Assembly (NCBI GenBank): GCA_964421755.1
Contig: CAYQYP010000055.1
Coordinates: 1-5,457 of the forward strand
Length of the DNA: 5,457 nucleotides
From: CAVUUN01 sp964421755
Lineage (GTDB): Bacteria; Acidobacteriota; UBA6911; RPQK01
Direction of reading: 5' to 3'
The translations under genes were made by a program, and so were the position numbers. Every line of letters begins with the position of its first letter. Position 1 is the first letter of the stretch. Of the stretch, positions 1 to 5,301 are shown piece by piece. The notes beneath the pieces are model-generated. The model saw nothing but the letters and a program-made list of their open reading frames with translations. It was not told the DNA's origin and searched no databases.

Positions 1-27
1 GGTCCTCTCGCTCCTGTGTGCAGGCAT

Positions 28-127
28 CTTACGCCCTTTCAGGGCTCTGCTCTACGACCCGTCTAAGACCTGGGGCTACGCAAAAAACGCTCCGCCCCAG
101 GCTATTATGTCTCGGCCTTTCAGGCCG
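28..127 (+). repeat. Three-hairpin intergenic repeat unit, left copy
   Basis: Three short inverted repeats lie in a row. GCCCT-TTC-AGGGC is at 33-45, CCTGGGGC (69-76) pairs with GCCCCAGG (94-101), and CGGCCT-TTC-AGGCCG is at 113-127. The same three hairpins with the same linking words (TCTTACGCCC, CTAAGACC, GGCTATTATGT) recur at 5302-5402 in this orientation and at 5173-5280 inverted, so this is a dispersed repeat family and not a chance hairpin. It resembles REP-like intergenic elements. No coding content is evident. The function is unknown; RNA structure, or a substrate for a repeat-mobilising transposase, are possibilities only. Confidence 0.8.
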
Positions 128-135
128 AAGAATGT

Positions 136-173
136 AAAAACTCCAGGGGCGGATTCGCTTTGCAGAATCCGCC
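136..173 (-). terminator. Probable rho-independent terminator of the cytochrome operon
   Basis: Read on the minus strand, a perfect 9-bp stem (GGCGGATTC with GAATCCGCC, 148-156 and 165-173, 8-base loop) is followed seven bases later by a run of five T (plus-strand A run 136-140). It lies about 75 bases past the stop codon of the last operon gene. The gap between stem and T run is longer than ideal, so termination may be partial. The stem could instead be another repeat-type hairpin, since the adjoining DNA is full of them. Confidence 0.55.
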
Positions 174-188
174 GCTTTACGGCCCGGT

Positions 189-247
189 TGGCGATTCGCC
201 ACGTGCGGGGGCTCTCACCGGTCAGCTGATCAGCCGTTCAGCTGGTC
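189..247. repeat. Inverted repeats directly after the last operon gene
   Basis: Two small dyads sit between the stop codon at 248 and the terminator-like stem. CAGCTGA (223-229) pairs with TCAGCTG (238-244) across an 8-base loop, and GGCGA-T-TCGCC is at 190-200. Neither is followed by a T run. They may protect the 3' end of the operon mRNA or belong to the surrounding repeat-rich DNA. I cannot tell which. Confidence 0.4.
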
Positions 248-1414
248 CTACCGGCTGGACCACTGGTTCAAGAGTTGCTTCCGCTCCTTCCAGAACTCGA
301 TCCGGATTTCGGTGTCCTTCGAGTTGTGCGGCGAATACAGATAAGTCAGACTCGCTTTCACCTCGACATTGCCAGCCAGCGGGACTTTAAAAGTGAACTG
401 CTCGGTCCGCTCTTCGAGTGGGCCTATCCGAGTATCCTTTTCGACGCCCACTCCGTTGATGAAGACCTGGCTGTCGCTGGGTAGCTCTTTCCCCTCTTTA
501 TCGAGAATAACGCGGGTGAAAACCCGTTCGTCCTCGAACACCTTGCCTCCGTTTTCGGCAGTCACCCGGAGCAGCACCTTTCGGGTGGGGATCCCCGTGG
601 GGACGTGATGCCCGGCGCCCACATTGCTCACCTTTACCTTGACGTTCAGGCCCTTCGAGGTCCTTTCCAGATCGACGATGCGCATCCGAAGTGATTTGTT
701 CAGTTGATGCAGGGAGTGCCCGCCCGGCATGTCGTGGAGGTTCACAAACGCTCCTTCGACTCGTTTGACTTTCGGGTCAACGATATTGGCGGCGACGACG
801 GGCATATGACATTCCTGGCAGGTCTTGTTACCCCCTTTCTGCTTATACTGCTCCCATTCGGCGTATGTCTCGAGGACGCCCAGCCCATGCCGGTTATTGA
901 ACTGGTGGCAGCCCGCGCAGTGAAGCGAGCTGGTATGGAAGGGGGAAAACTCGACCCCGTGCGCATGGGAGGCCGCATCACGAACAGGTCCCAGCTTGAC
1001 TCGCCCGACTCTCAGCTCAAACGGATTTGCCCGTGCAAGGTGGGTGTTGGTCAGGGAGTGGCAAAAATCGCAGGTCACACCCTCCCGGCTCAATTCCGGC
1101 TGGCCCTTGGTATTGTTCGAGACCATTGACGTCGGAGCGTGACAGGTCATGCAAATCCGCTCGGCCTCCTGTTTGTCCAGTGCCAGCGCTTCGGTGTACG
1201 ACACTTGGAAGATCTTGTCCTCGTAGGCGCGAGCATGGAGCGAGCCTCTCCAGGCCCCGTAGATGTCTTTGTGGCAATTGCCGCACTTTTCGGCGGCGAT
1301 GAATCGACCAGGCTCTATGACTAACGGTGCGGGCTCAGGTTCGGAAGACCCGCAAGCCGCGGAGGCCAGAAAGGCGATGAGACAGGACAGCAGGCATACA
1401 GTGTGGTTCTTCAT
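248..1414 (-). CDS. Pentaheme c-type cytochrome, c554-like, probable lipoprotein
   Basis: This 388-residue exported electron-transfer protein has five CXXCH heme-attachment motifs, at residues 44-48, 88-92, 115-119, 166-170 and 199-203, all in the N-terminal half. The N terminus is a short hydrophobic signal ending in ASAAC, so Cys21 is a plausible lipid-attachment site and the acidic/proline-rich stretch after it a tether. Heme spacing and GNCH/CMTCH/CDFCH style resemble the cytochrome c554-type multiheme family. Residues about 240-375 carry no heme and look like a beta-sandwich domain. It is introduced by GGHSLH (231-236) and contains GAGHHVPTG (266-274), whose histidines could be distal heme ligands. 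The start is supported by a strong AAGGAGG ribosome site (minus strand, 1419-1425). It is the last operon gene, after a 104-base gap. It probably accepts electrons from the nine-heme protein encoded upstream, or is an oxidoreductase in its own right; the substrate cannot be read from the sequence. Confidence 0.9.
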   Translation of the reverse strand: MKNHTVCLLSCLIAFLASAACGSSEPEPAPLVIEPGRFIAAEKCGNCHKDIYGAWRGSLHARAYEDKIFQVSYTEALALDKQEAERICMTCHAPTSMVSNNTKGQPELSREGVTCDFCHSLTNTHLARANPFELRVGRVKLGPVRDAASHAHGVEFSPFHTSSLHCAGCHQFNNRHGLGVLETYAEWEQYKQKGGNKTCQECHMPVVAANIVDPKVKRVEGAFVNLHDMPGGHSLHQLNKSLRMRIVDLERTSKGLNVKVKVSNVGAGHHVPTGIPTRKVLLRVTAENGGKVFEDERVFTRVILDKEGKELPSDSQVFINGVGVEKDTRIGPLEERTEQFTFKVPLAGNVEVKASLTYLYSPHNSKDTEIRIEFWKERKQLLNQWSSR

Positions 1415-1456
1415 GGCGCCTCCTTAAAGGTGCGCTCATTGTTTCTCTTCAGGGGA

Positions 1457-1500
1457 GTCGGTGCCGGTGATGTTCAAACTTCAGAACAGCCGGCACCGAT
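1457..1500 (-). other. Strong hairpin between the two cytochrome c genes
   Basis: In the 104-base gap between the nine-heme and five-heme genes, TCGGTGCCGG (1458-1467) pairs perfectly with CCGGCACCGA (1490-1499). An inner stem, TGTTC with GAACA (1471-1475, 1484-1488), closes an 8-base loop. No T run follows on the minus strand, so a classical terminator is unlikely. More likely it stabilises the upstream mRNA or partly attenuates expression of the last gene, uncoupling its level from the Rieske/cytochrome b core. I saw no clear promoter of its own for the last gene. Confidence 0.6.
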
Positions 1501-1518
1501 TGCCCCCCTCGGGCGGCG

Positions 1519-2829
1519 CTACTGCTCATGCCGCTCGATCTGTTGAATCTTCAGGTAAACTGCGACCAATGCCACGAGGATGACGACCAACGAAGCGCCC
1601 AGCCCTTTCCGCCTGAACTGAAGTTCATCCAGCGCGTCCTGGCCCATCCGGTAGCTCTTGTCGGCGATAGTCATCCCTCGATCGGTCTCCGCCTTCACGG
1701 CGGCCGCCGAAAACGTGTGAACGAGGACCCGGGCGTTGACGAGTGAGTCGTGACTTTCGGCAACGGCGAAGCTTGCCCGGCTGACTTGCATCCCCGCTTT
1801 CTCCGCCCGGTCGATCAGAGATTCGGCTCGTTGAAGTCTGTCGCGGAGCCCGGTGAGAGCCGAAGCCATTTCCGCGCGGGTCTGAGACCCCTTGTCCTCG
1901 CCGTCGTGGCATGCCGCGCAAACGGATCCCTCTTTTTCGGCTAGCATCGCGTCGTCGGGCCGGAGCACCCGGTGGTTGGCGTGACAGGCCAGGCACTCGG
2001 CCTGATCCATTGCCCGAAATGCACTGTCGTGGACGCTCTTGCGGAACATCTCGGCTTGTCGTGTGTGACACGTGCCGCAAACGTTGGCGACAGAGCTGAC
2101 CCCCGGGGGAGAAGCCCCGTGATTACCATGGCAGTCGTTACAGGTCGGGGCTGACAGGTCGTTTTTCACCAGTAAGGCCTCGGCATGGACGCTGTTGGCG
2201 TACTCGTCGACCTGGTTGGTGGGCAGAGTCGACTGCATGTATTTGGGATCAGCGTGGCACTTGCCGCAGGTTTTCGCGACGTTCGGCGCATAAACCCGTG
2301 ACTGCGGGTGGTTGACAGGATGGATGCCATGGCTACCATGGCAGTTGAGGCAGGTGGCAACCTTCTTGTTGCCCGCCCGCAGCCTTGTCCCATGACCGCT
2401 CGACGCGTACTCGGCCTCCTGGTCCACGCGTTGCGCGGGGTTGTAGCGTCTCATGAAGCCTGCGTCGCTGTGGCACTTGCCGCAGAAGGAGGGCACTGCC
2501 GAGGGCTCGGGACGTCCCGTGAACCCTTTTCTCGGGTCCATCGCTCGTTCGGCATCCGGCTGCGAGGAGTCGCCGCCGTGACATCCGACGCAACCGAGGC
2601 CCTTCTGAATATGGACGTCGCCCTCGCTCTCCACGACGGGCGAGCCAAGGTTGTCCCCGAGGTCCCTGTGGCATTCCACGCAGTAATCGACCCCCTTGCT
2701 GGTGCCAGGCTCGGCGGCGTGGACGGTCGCCTCACGGAGGTGCGAGAACGTCCACCCGCTCGCCAGAGCGTAGACCAGGACCGCGAATCGAAGTGCTATG
2801 CGTGATAGTCCGAATCGGTTATTTGCCAC
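1519..2829 (-). CDS. Nine-heme c-type cytochrome with C-terminal membrane anchor
   Basis: This 436-residue protein has nine CXXCH motifs, at residues 50, 80, 116, 160, 188, 230, 251, 279 and 304. A hydrophobic signal peptide (about 11-27, likely cleaved near VHA at 36-38) exports it. Residues 316-408 are heme-free, charged and helical-looking, followed by one membrane helix (about 409-427) and a short tail. It is therefore a periplasmic heme domain held to the inner membrane by its C terminus. Residues 116-290 are three related diheme units (CGxCH, then SxH, then CxxCHxxH), typical of doubled-CXXCH, cytochrome c3-like families. The GTG start at 2829 is preferred because GGAG lies six bases upstream and a signal peptide follows directly. 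Reading further back would overlap cytochrome b by some 300 bases. It begins 14 bases after the cytochrome b stop and takes the place where bc complexes encode cytochrome c1 or f, so it is inferred to be the complex's electron outlet. Confidence 0.92.
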   Translation of the reverse strand: MANNRFGLSRIALRFAVLVYALASGWTFSHLREATVHAAEPGTSKGVDYCVECHRDLGDNLGSPVVESEGDVHIQKGLGCVGCHGGDSSQPDAERAMDPRKGFTGRPEPSAVPSFCGKCHSDAGFMRRYNPAQRVDQEAEYASSGHGTRLRAGNKKVATCLNCHGSHGIHPVNHPQSRVYAPNVAKTCGKCHADPKYMQSTLPTNQVDEYANSVHAEALLVKNDLSAPTCNDCHGNHGASPPGVSSVANVCGTCHTRQAEMFRKSVHDSAFRAMDQAECLACHANHRVLRPDDAMLAEKEGSVCAACHDGEDKGSQTRAEMASALTGLRDRLQRAESLIDRAEKAGMQVSRASFAVAESHDSLVNARVLVHTFSAAAVKAETDRGMTIADKSYRMGQDALDELQFRRKGLGASLVVILVALVAVYLKIQQIERHEQ

Positions 2830-2835
2830 GGTCTT

Positions 2836-2839
2836 CTCC
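2836..2839 (-). promoter_or_regulatory. Ribosome site fixing the GTG start of the nine-heme cytochrome
   Basis: GGAG (minus strand) sits six bases before the GTG at 2827-2829, inside the 14-base gap after the cytochrome b stop. This decides the start: the open frame continues upstream to 3138, but only this start gives a proper signal peptide and avoids a long overlap. Confidence 0.75.
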
Positions 2840-2843
2840 AGTG

Positions 2844-3959
2844 TTAAGAAAGGAAACCGATCCCCGTCATAACGGCCATGTAGAGAACGATCAGAATCCC
2901 GAGTACGGTGAAGGCGGGGCTTGGCTCCCCTCGGGCCGCCTTTCTGTCCAGAAAGGGAACCAGGAGCCAGAACATCGCGCCGGCTGTAAACCCGACGACT
3001 CCGAGCAATTCCCCTTCTATGAACAGAATGTGAGCGGGAAGCAGCTTCAGCGTCTCGAAGGAAAACAAGAAGAACCATTCGGGTCGGATTCCGGCAGGAG
3101 CCGGAGCAAACGGATCGGCCTTCTCTCCCAGTTCCCAAGGGAAGAGCGCGGCCAGCGCGGCGAGCAGTGCGAGCGCCACAAGCCAGCCCATGATGTCGCG
3201 CAGCAGGAAGTTCGGAAAGAACTTCATCTCCCGCCGTTCTGTGCCCTTCTCACGCAGTGGCCTGCTCATCCCGTGGAATTGAACCAGCCAGATGTGGATG
3301 CCCAGAACCACCGTGGTCACCGCCGGCAGTATCGCGACGTGGAATCCGAAGAATCGGGTGAGGGTTGCCCCGGTGACTTCGTCGCCTCCCCGCAGGAAGC
3401 GCATGAAAAATTCGCCTACGCCCGGAATGACTCGGGGGATCTCGGTGCCCACCCGGGTCGCAAAGAAAGCCAGGCTGTTCCATGGCAGGAGGTAGCCGCT
3501 GAATCCGAAGGCGAGTGAGAGGAACAGCAACAGCACACCGGTGACCCAAGTGCACTCCCGGGGCTTCCGGTAGGCCTTCAGGAAATAGACGGTGAACATG
3601 TGCACGAACAGCGTCGCTATCATCAGGTTCGCCGACCAGCTGTGGATCGACCTCACCAGCCAACCGAACGATACGTCGGTCATGATGAACTGCACGCTCT
3701 CGAATGCTTCTTCCGCGCTGGGGCGGTAGTAAAGCAGGAGCAGGATGCCGGTCACTACCTGGATCGTGAACAGAAAGAGCGTCATGCCTCCCAGGTAGTA
3801 CCAGATCGAGTGTCTATGAAGCGGGACGGTCTTCTTGGCGACCAGGGCCTCGACGGAGGCAAATCCGAGCCGTCCGCGCAGCCAGTCTCCAACGCCCCCT
3901 GATTCCGCTTGTCCCGGCCCTTGGACTGACCCCTCTTGGCGTTCTTCGGTTGCCTTCAT
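2844..3959 (-). CDS. Cytochrome b (fused b6/subunit IV type) of a Rieske/cyt b complex
   Basis: This 371-residue integral membrane protein is the quinol-oxidising, diheme subunit of a bc-type complex. The heme b ligand pairs are His106/His120 in helix B (14 apart) and His207/His222 in helix D (15 apart). The 15-residue spacing is characteristic of cytochrome b6f and of Gram-positive and other non-mitochondrial types. The Qo-site motif appears as PEWF (293-296) instead of PEWY. I count four N-terminal helices and three C-terminal helices, i.e. b6 plus subunit IV in one chain, without the eighth helix of mitochondrial cytochrome b. Where b6 has the cysteine (FYCLGG) that binds heme c(i/n), this protein has Tyr55 (WYYLGG). 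The ATG at 3959 is preferred over a TTG 21 bases upstream because GAGGG lies seven bases before it. It starts four bases after the Rieske stop. Confidence 0.95.
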   Translation of the reverse strand: MKATEERQEGSVQGPGQAESGGVGDWLRGRLGFASVEALVAKKTVPLHRHSIWYYLGGMTLFLFTIQVVTGILLLLYYRPSAEEAFESVQFIMTDVSFGWLVRSIHSWSANLMIATLFVHMFTVYFLKAYRKPRECTWVTGVLLLFLSLAFGFSGYLLPWNSLAFFATRVGTEIPRVIPGVGEFFMRFLRGGDEVTGATLTRFFGFHVAILPAVTTVVLGIHIWLVQFHGMSRPLREKGTERREMKFFPNFLLRDIMGWLVALALLAALAALFPWELGEKADPFAPAPAGIRPEWFFLFSFETLKLLPAHILFIEGELLGVVGFTAGAMFWLLVPFLDRKAARGEPSPAFTVLGILIVLYMAVMTGIGFLS

Positions 3960-3963
3960 TCCC

Positions 3964-4407
3964 TTACCCTCGCGAGACAATGATTTCGTCCCCTCGCAGG
4001 TTCACGACGTACTGGTCAAGCGGTCGGGGCGGAGGACCGGCCACGTTCCTGCCGTTCAGGTCGTAATGGCCGTCATGGCAAGCGCACCAGATTCCCTGCA
4101 GGTCGCCCCGGTACTGAACCGTGCAATCCAGATGCGTACAAGTTGCGGAAAAGGCCTTCAGCTCTCCCGACGGGGTTCGGATCAACAGGCCGGCCTTCGA
4201 CCCGAATTTGAAGATCTTGCCGGTGTTAGGGGCGATTTCGGTGATTTTGCCCGCAACTACAGTTGCTTCAGCGGATTCCGCAATTCGGGGCGGAGTCAGG
4301 AAACTCAGTACCGGGTAGAAGACAGAGACAGCGACAGCCCCGATACTCGTTTGGAGCAGGTAGTTTACAAAGCGGCGCCTTGATGACGTCTCATTGGTTG
4401 ATCGCAT
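3964..4407 (-). CDS. Rieske [2Fe-2S] protein, Tat-exported, membrane-anchored
   Basis: This 147-residue Rieske subunit of a cytochrome bc-type complex passes one electron from quinol to the c-type cytochrome. The twin-arginine motif SRRRFV (9-14) and a hydrophobic segment (about 16-38) form the Tat signal that normally stays as the membrane anchor. Cluster motifs are CTHLDC (90-95) and CACHDGHYD (108-116). Inferred cluster ligands are Cys90, His92, Cys108 and His111, with Cys95 and Cys110 the usual disulfide. A GPPPRPL loop (124-130) follows, as in classical Rieske proteins. The second box differs from the common CPCHGSxYD: the potential-raising Ser is Gly113 and the preceding Gly is Asp112, which suggests a lower-potential cluster. 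ATG 4407 is chosen because AGAGGA lies seven bases upstream. An in-frame ATG at 4434 overlaps the previous gene's end and has no ribosome site. Confidence 0.95.
   Translation of the reverse strand: MRSTNETSSRRRFVNYLLQTSIGAVAVSVFYPVLSFLTPPRIAESAEATVVAGKITEIAPNTGKIFKFGSKAGLLIRTPSGELKAFSATCTHLDCTVQYRGDLQGIWCACHDGHYDLNGRNVAGPPPRPLDQYVVNLRGDEIIVSRG
3967..3971 (-). promoter_or_regulatory. Ribosome site fixing the cytochrome b start
   Basis: GAGGG (minus strand) immediately precedes the Rieske TAA stop and lies seven bases before the ATG at 3957-3959. It supports this start over the in-frame TTG at 3978-3980, which has no good ribosome site. The arrangement implies translational coupling of Rieske and cytochrome b. 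Confidence 0.65.
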
Positions 4408-4414
4408 AAGCTGA

Positions 4415-4421
4415 TCCTCTC
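4415..4421 (-). promoter_or_regulatory. Ribosome site fixing the Rieske start
   Basis: GAGAGGA (minus strand) ends seven bases before the ATG at 4405-4407. The alternative in-frame ATG at 4432-4434 lies within the last codons of the receiver-like gene without a recognisable site, so the shorter 147-residue Rieske product is preferred. Confidence 0.6.
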
Positions 4422-4427
4422 TTCCGG

Positions 4428-4820
4428 CTAGCATGCGTGGGCGACTGCGTCCTTGAGCACTGCCCTGACTTCAGGCAGGTCGACCGGTCTCAGGAGGTAG
4501 TAAAAGATCTTTCCCTCTCGCGCTCTCCGCTCGGTTTCCAGGCAGTCCTGGTCGGCGACAACGATGATCGGTAGAGCGGGGAAGAGGTCGTTAAGTACCG
4601 GAATTGATTCCAGCCAATCAGGATCGCCACTCTCAAGCAGAAGGATGACCGCCCTGAAGCCAGACACGCGTGCCCTGCGAATGGCGTTGACGGGATTGAC
4701 GGCCGTTTGAACATCGTAGCCCTGGCGGGAAATCAGAGACCTGAACTCCCGAAGGTCCAAGTCACGAGATCCACACACGAGCACCTCTGGAATCATCGAA
4801 TCAGCCGAAAGCCATCTCAT
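4428..4820 (-). CDS. Degenerate stand-alone receiver (pseudo-receiver) protein
   Basis: This 130-residue protein has a single CheY-like domain and no output domain. The fold is recognisable from the strand-helix rhythm: PEVLVCGS (11-18), FRAVILLLE (55-63), LPIIVVAD (83-90), YYLLRPVDLPEV (107-118). None of the phosphorylation residues is present. The acidic pair becomes Gly17-Ser18, the phosphoacceptor Asp aligns with Leu61, the switch Thr with Ala89 and the Lys with Arg111. It is unlikely to be phosphorylated; such pseudo-receivers act by protein binding or sense other signals. The start is supported by GGAGG six bases upstream (4827-4831). As first gene of the operon, 20 bases before Rieske, it may regulate or help assemble the respiratory complex. 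That role is inferred from position only. The Asp alignment assumes no gap; Glu63 or Asp66 nearby could shift by a loop change. Confidence 0.82.
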   Translation of the reverse strand: MRWLSADSMIPEVLVCGSRDLDLREFRSLISRQGYDVQTAVNPVNAIRRARVSGFRAVILLLESGDPDWLESIPVLNDLFPALPIIVVADQDCLETERRAREGKIFYYLLRPVDLPEVRAVLKDAVAHAC

Positions 4821-4844
4821 CGTGCGCCTCCGTGGCGAAGCCTT

Positions 4845-4861
4845 AGCAAGCGGCGAGCCAA
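4845..4861 (-). promoter_or_regulatory. Sigma-54 (-24/-12) promoter for the operon
   Basis: On the minus strand, TTGGCTCGCCGCTTGCT matches the RpoN consensus TTGGCACG-N4-TTGC(A/T) at 12 of 13 fixed positions, with the required GG-N10-GC spacing (GG at 4858-4859, GC at 4846-4847). The predicted transcription start is near 4834. That would give a very short leader of about 14 bases which still includes the GGAGG ribosome site. This is sequence matching only; the bacterium must have RpoN and an activator, neither of which is encoded here. Confidence 0.65.
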
Positions 4862-4925
4862 TTCTTTAAGTGATTGGCTGGTCTGGATTTTGTTGTGTCG
4901 ATGGGGATCCGAGGGGTCGTGTTCC

Positions 4926-4938
4926 TGACAAATTGTCA
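4926..4938. promoter_or_regulatory. Perfect dyad TGACAA-N-TTGTCA, possible activator site
   Basis: A 13-base inverted repeat with 6-base arms and a single central base is centred about 98 bases upstream of the predicted sigma-54 transcription start. Enhancer-binding proteins for sigma-54 promoters commonly bind dyads 80-150 bases upstream, so location and symmetry fit. I do not recognise it as the site of a named regulator. Confidence 0.45.
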
Positions 4939-5032
4939 TGTCGTCCCGGAGCGCGGACGTCCCGAGGCTGCCGAAATAAGTGGACCGACCGGCGGGACTT
5001 GGCAGGAATCGCGCGGCACGCGAAAATCGTAA

Positions 5033-5053
5033 GGAGCCGCGCACGAGAGAGGG
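5033..5053 (+). repeat. 21-base direct repeat, copy 1
   Basis: GGAGCCGCGCACGAGAGAGG plus one G matches the copy at 5141-5161 at 20 of 21 positions; the single difference is G/A at the 15th base. The core CGCACGAG (5040-5047) also occurs inverted as CTCGTGCG at 5117-5124, between the two copies. The function is unknown. Confidence 0.7.
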
Positions 5054-5140
5054 GTTGCATCAGGTCGGAGAAGTGCGTTCGGCCTACAGGTATTGACGGA
5101 CTTGCTATGGGCTCATCTCGTGCGGAGGGCGCGATCGAAT

Positions 5141-5161
5141 GGAGCCGCGCACGAAAGAGGG
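5141..5161 (+). repeat. 21-base direct repeat, copy 2
   Basis: Second copy of the repeat at 5033-5053, offset 108 bases, with A for G at its 15th base. It lies just before the three-hairpin units. CGCACGA here (5148-5154) can pair with TCGTGCG at 5118-5124, so a local hairpin is possible. Confidence 0.7.
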
Positions 5162-5172
5162 CGTCGAATAAG

Positions 5173-5280
5173 TTCTTAAGGCCTGAAAGGCCGGCACATA
5201 ATAGCCCAGGGCTAAGCGTGCTTTTCGCGTAGCCCTGGGTCAACACGGTCTCGACCGCGAAGCCCTGTAAGGGCGTAAGA
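5173..5280 (-). repeat. Three-hairpin intergenic repeat unit, inverted copy
   Basis: GGCCT-GAA-AGGCC is at 5180-5192, CCCAGGGCTA (5205-5214) pairs with TAGCCCTGGG (5230-5239), and GCCCT-GTA-AGGGC is at 5262-5274. The unit ends in GGGCGTAAGA, the exact complement of TCTTACGCCC in the left copy at 28-127. Hairpin order and linkers (CATAATAGCC) are the reverse complement of the other two copies. Its central stem is the longest of the three, at 10 bp plus an inner GCG/CGC. Confidence 0.8.
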
Positions 5281-5301
5281 TCCTGATAATGTTGCGGTTC
5301 T

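Larger units (their letters stand above)
4939..5172. other. Non-coding stretch, no gene recognised
   Basis: Open frames crossing this stretch on both strands lack ribosome sites and recognisable domains, have basic, arginine/serine-rich compositions, and run into the repeat units, so I do not call them. Apart from the 21-base direct repeat I see nothing defined. Together with 4821-4938 and 5173-5457 it makes a 637-base region without a gene. Confidence 0.6.

Noticed and set aside
1457..1500. Rho-independent terminator after the nonaheme gene
   Set aside because: The stem is strong, but no T run follows on the minus strand and the next gene is in the same direction and pathway.
2308..2805. 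165-residue plus-strand open frame, and other plus-strand frames at 704-1129 and 2793-3518
   Set aside because: All are antisense shadows of cytochrome genes whose protein motifs are unmistakable.
2830..3138. Upstream extension of the nonaheme cytochrome reading frame (539-residue version)
   Set aside because: It overlaps the well-supported cytochrome b gene by some 300 bases and would bury the signal peptide. The GTG at 2829 has a ribosome site and a signal peptide directly after it.
3960..3980. TTG start for cytochrome b
   Set aside because: Rare start without a ribosome site, overlapping the Rieske gene. ATG 3959 has GAGGG seven bases upstream.
4408..4434. Longer Rieske start at 4434
   Set aside because: No ribosome site and overlap with the previous gene. 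The ATG at 4407 has AGAGGA at good spacing and places the Tat motif near the N terminus.
4926..4954. Sigma-70 promoter using TTGTCA as -35
   Set aside because: No acceptable -10 lies 16-18 bases downstream on the minus strand. The TTGTCA is better explained as one arm of the dyad.
4870..5232. 120-residue open frame on the plus strand
   Set aside because: Arginine/serine-rich with no domain, ending inside a repeat unit. The opposite-strand promoter and dyad explain the start of the region better.
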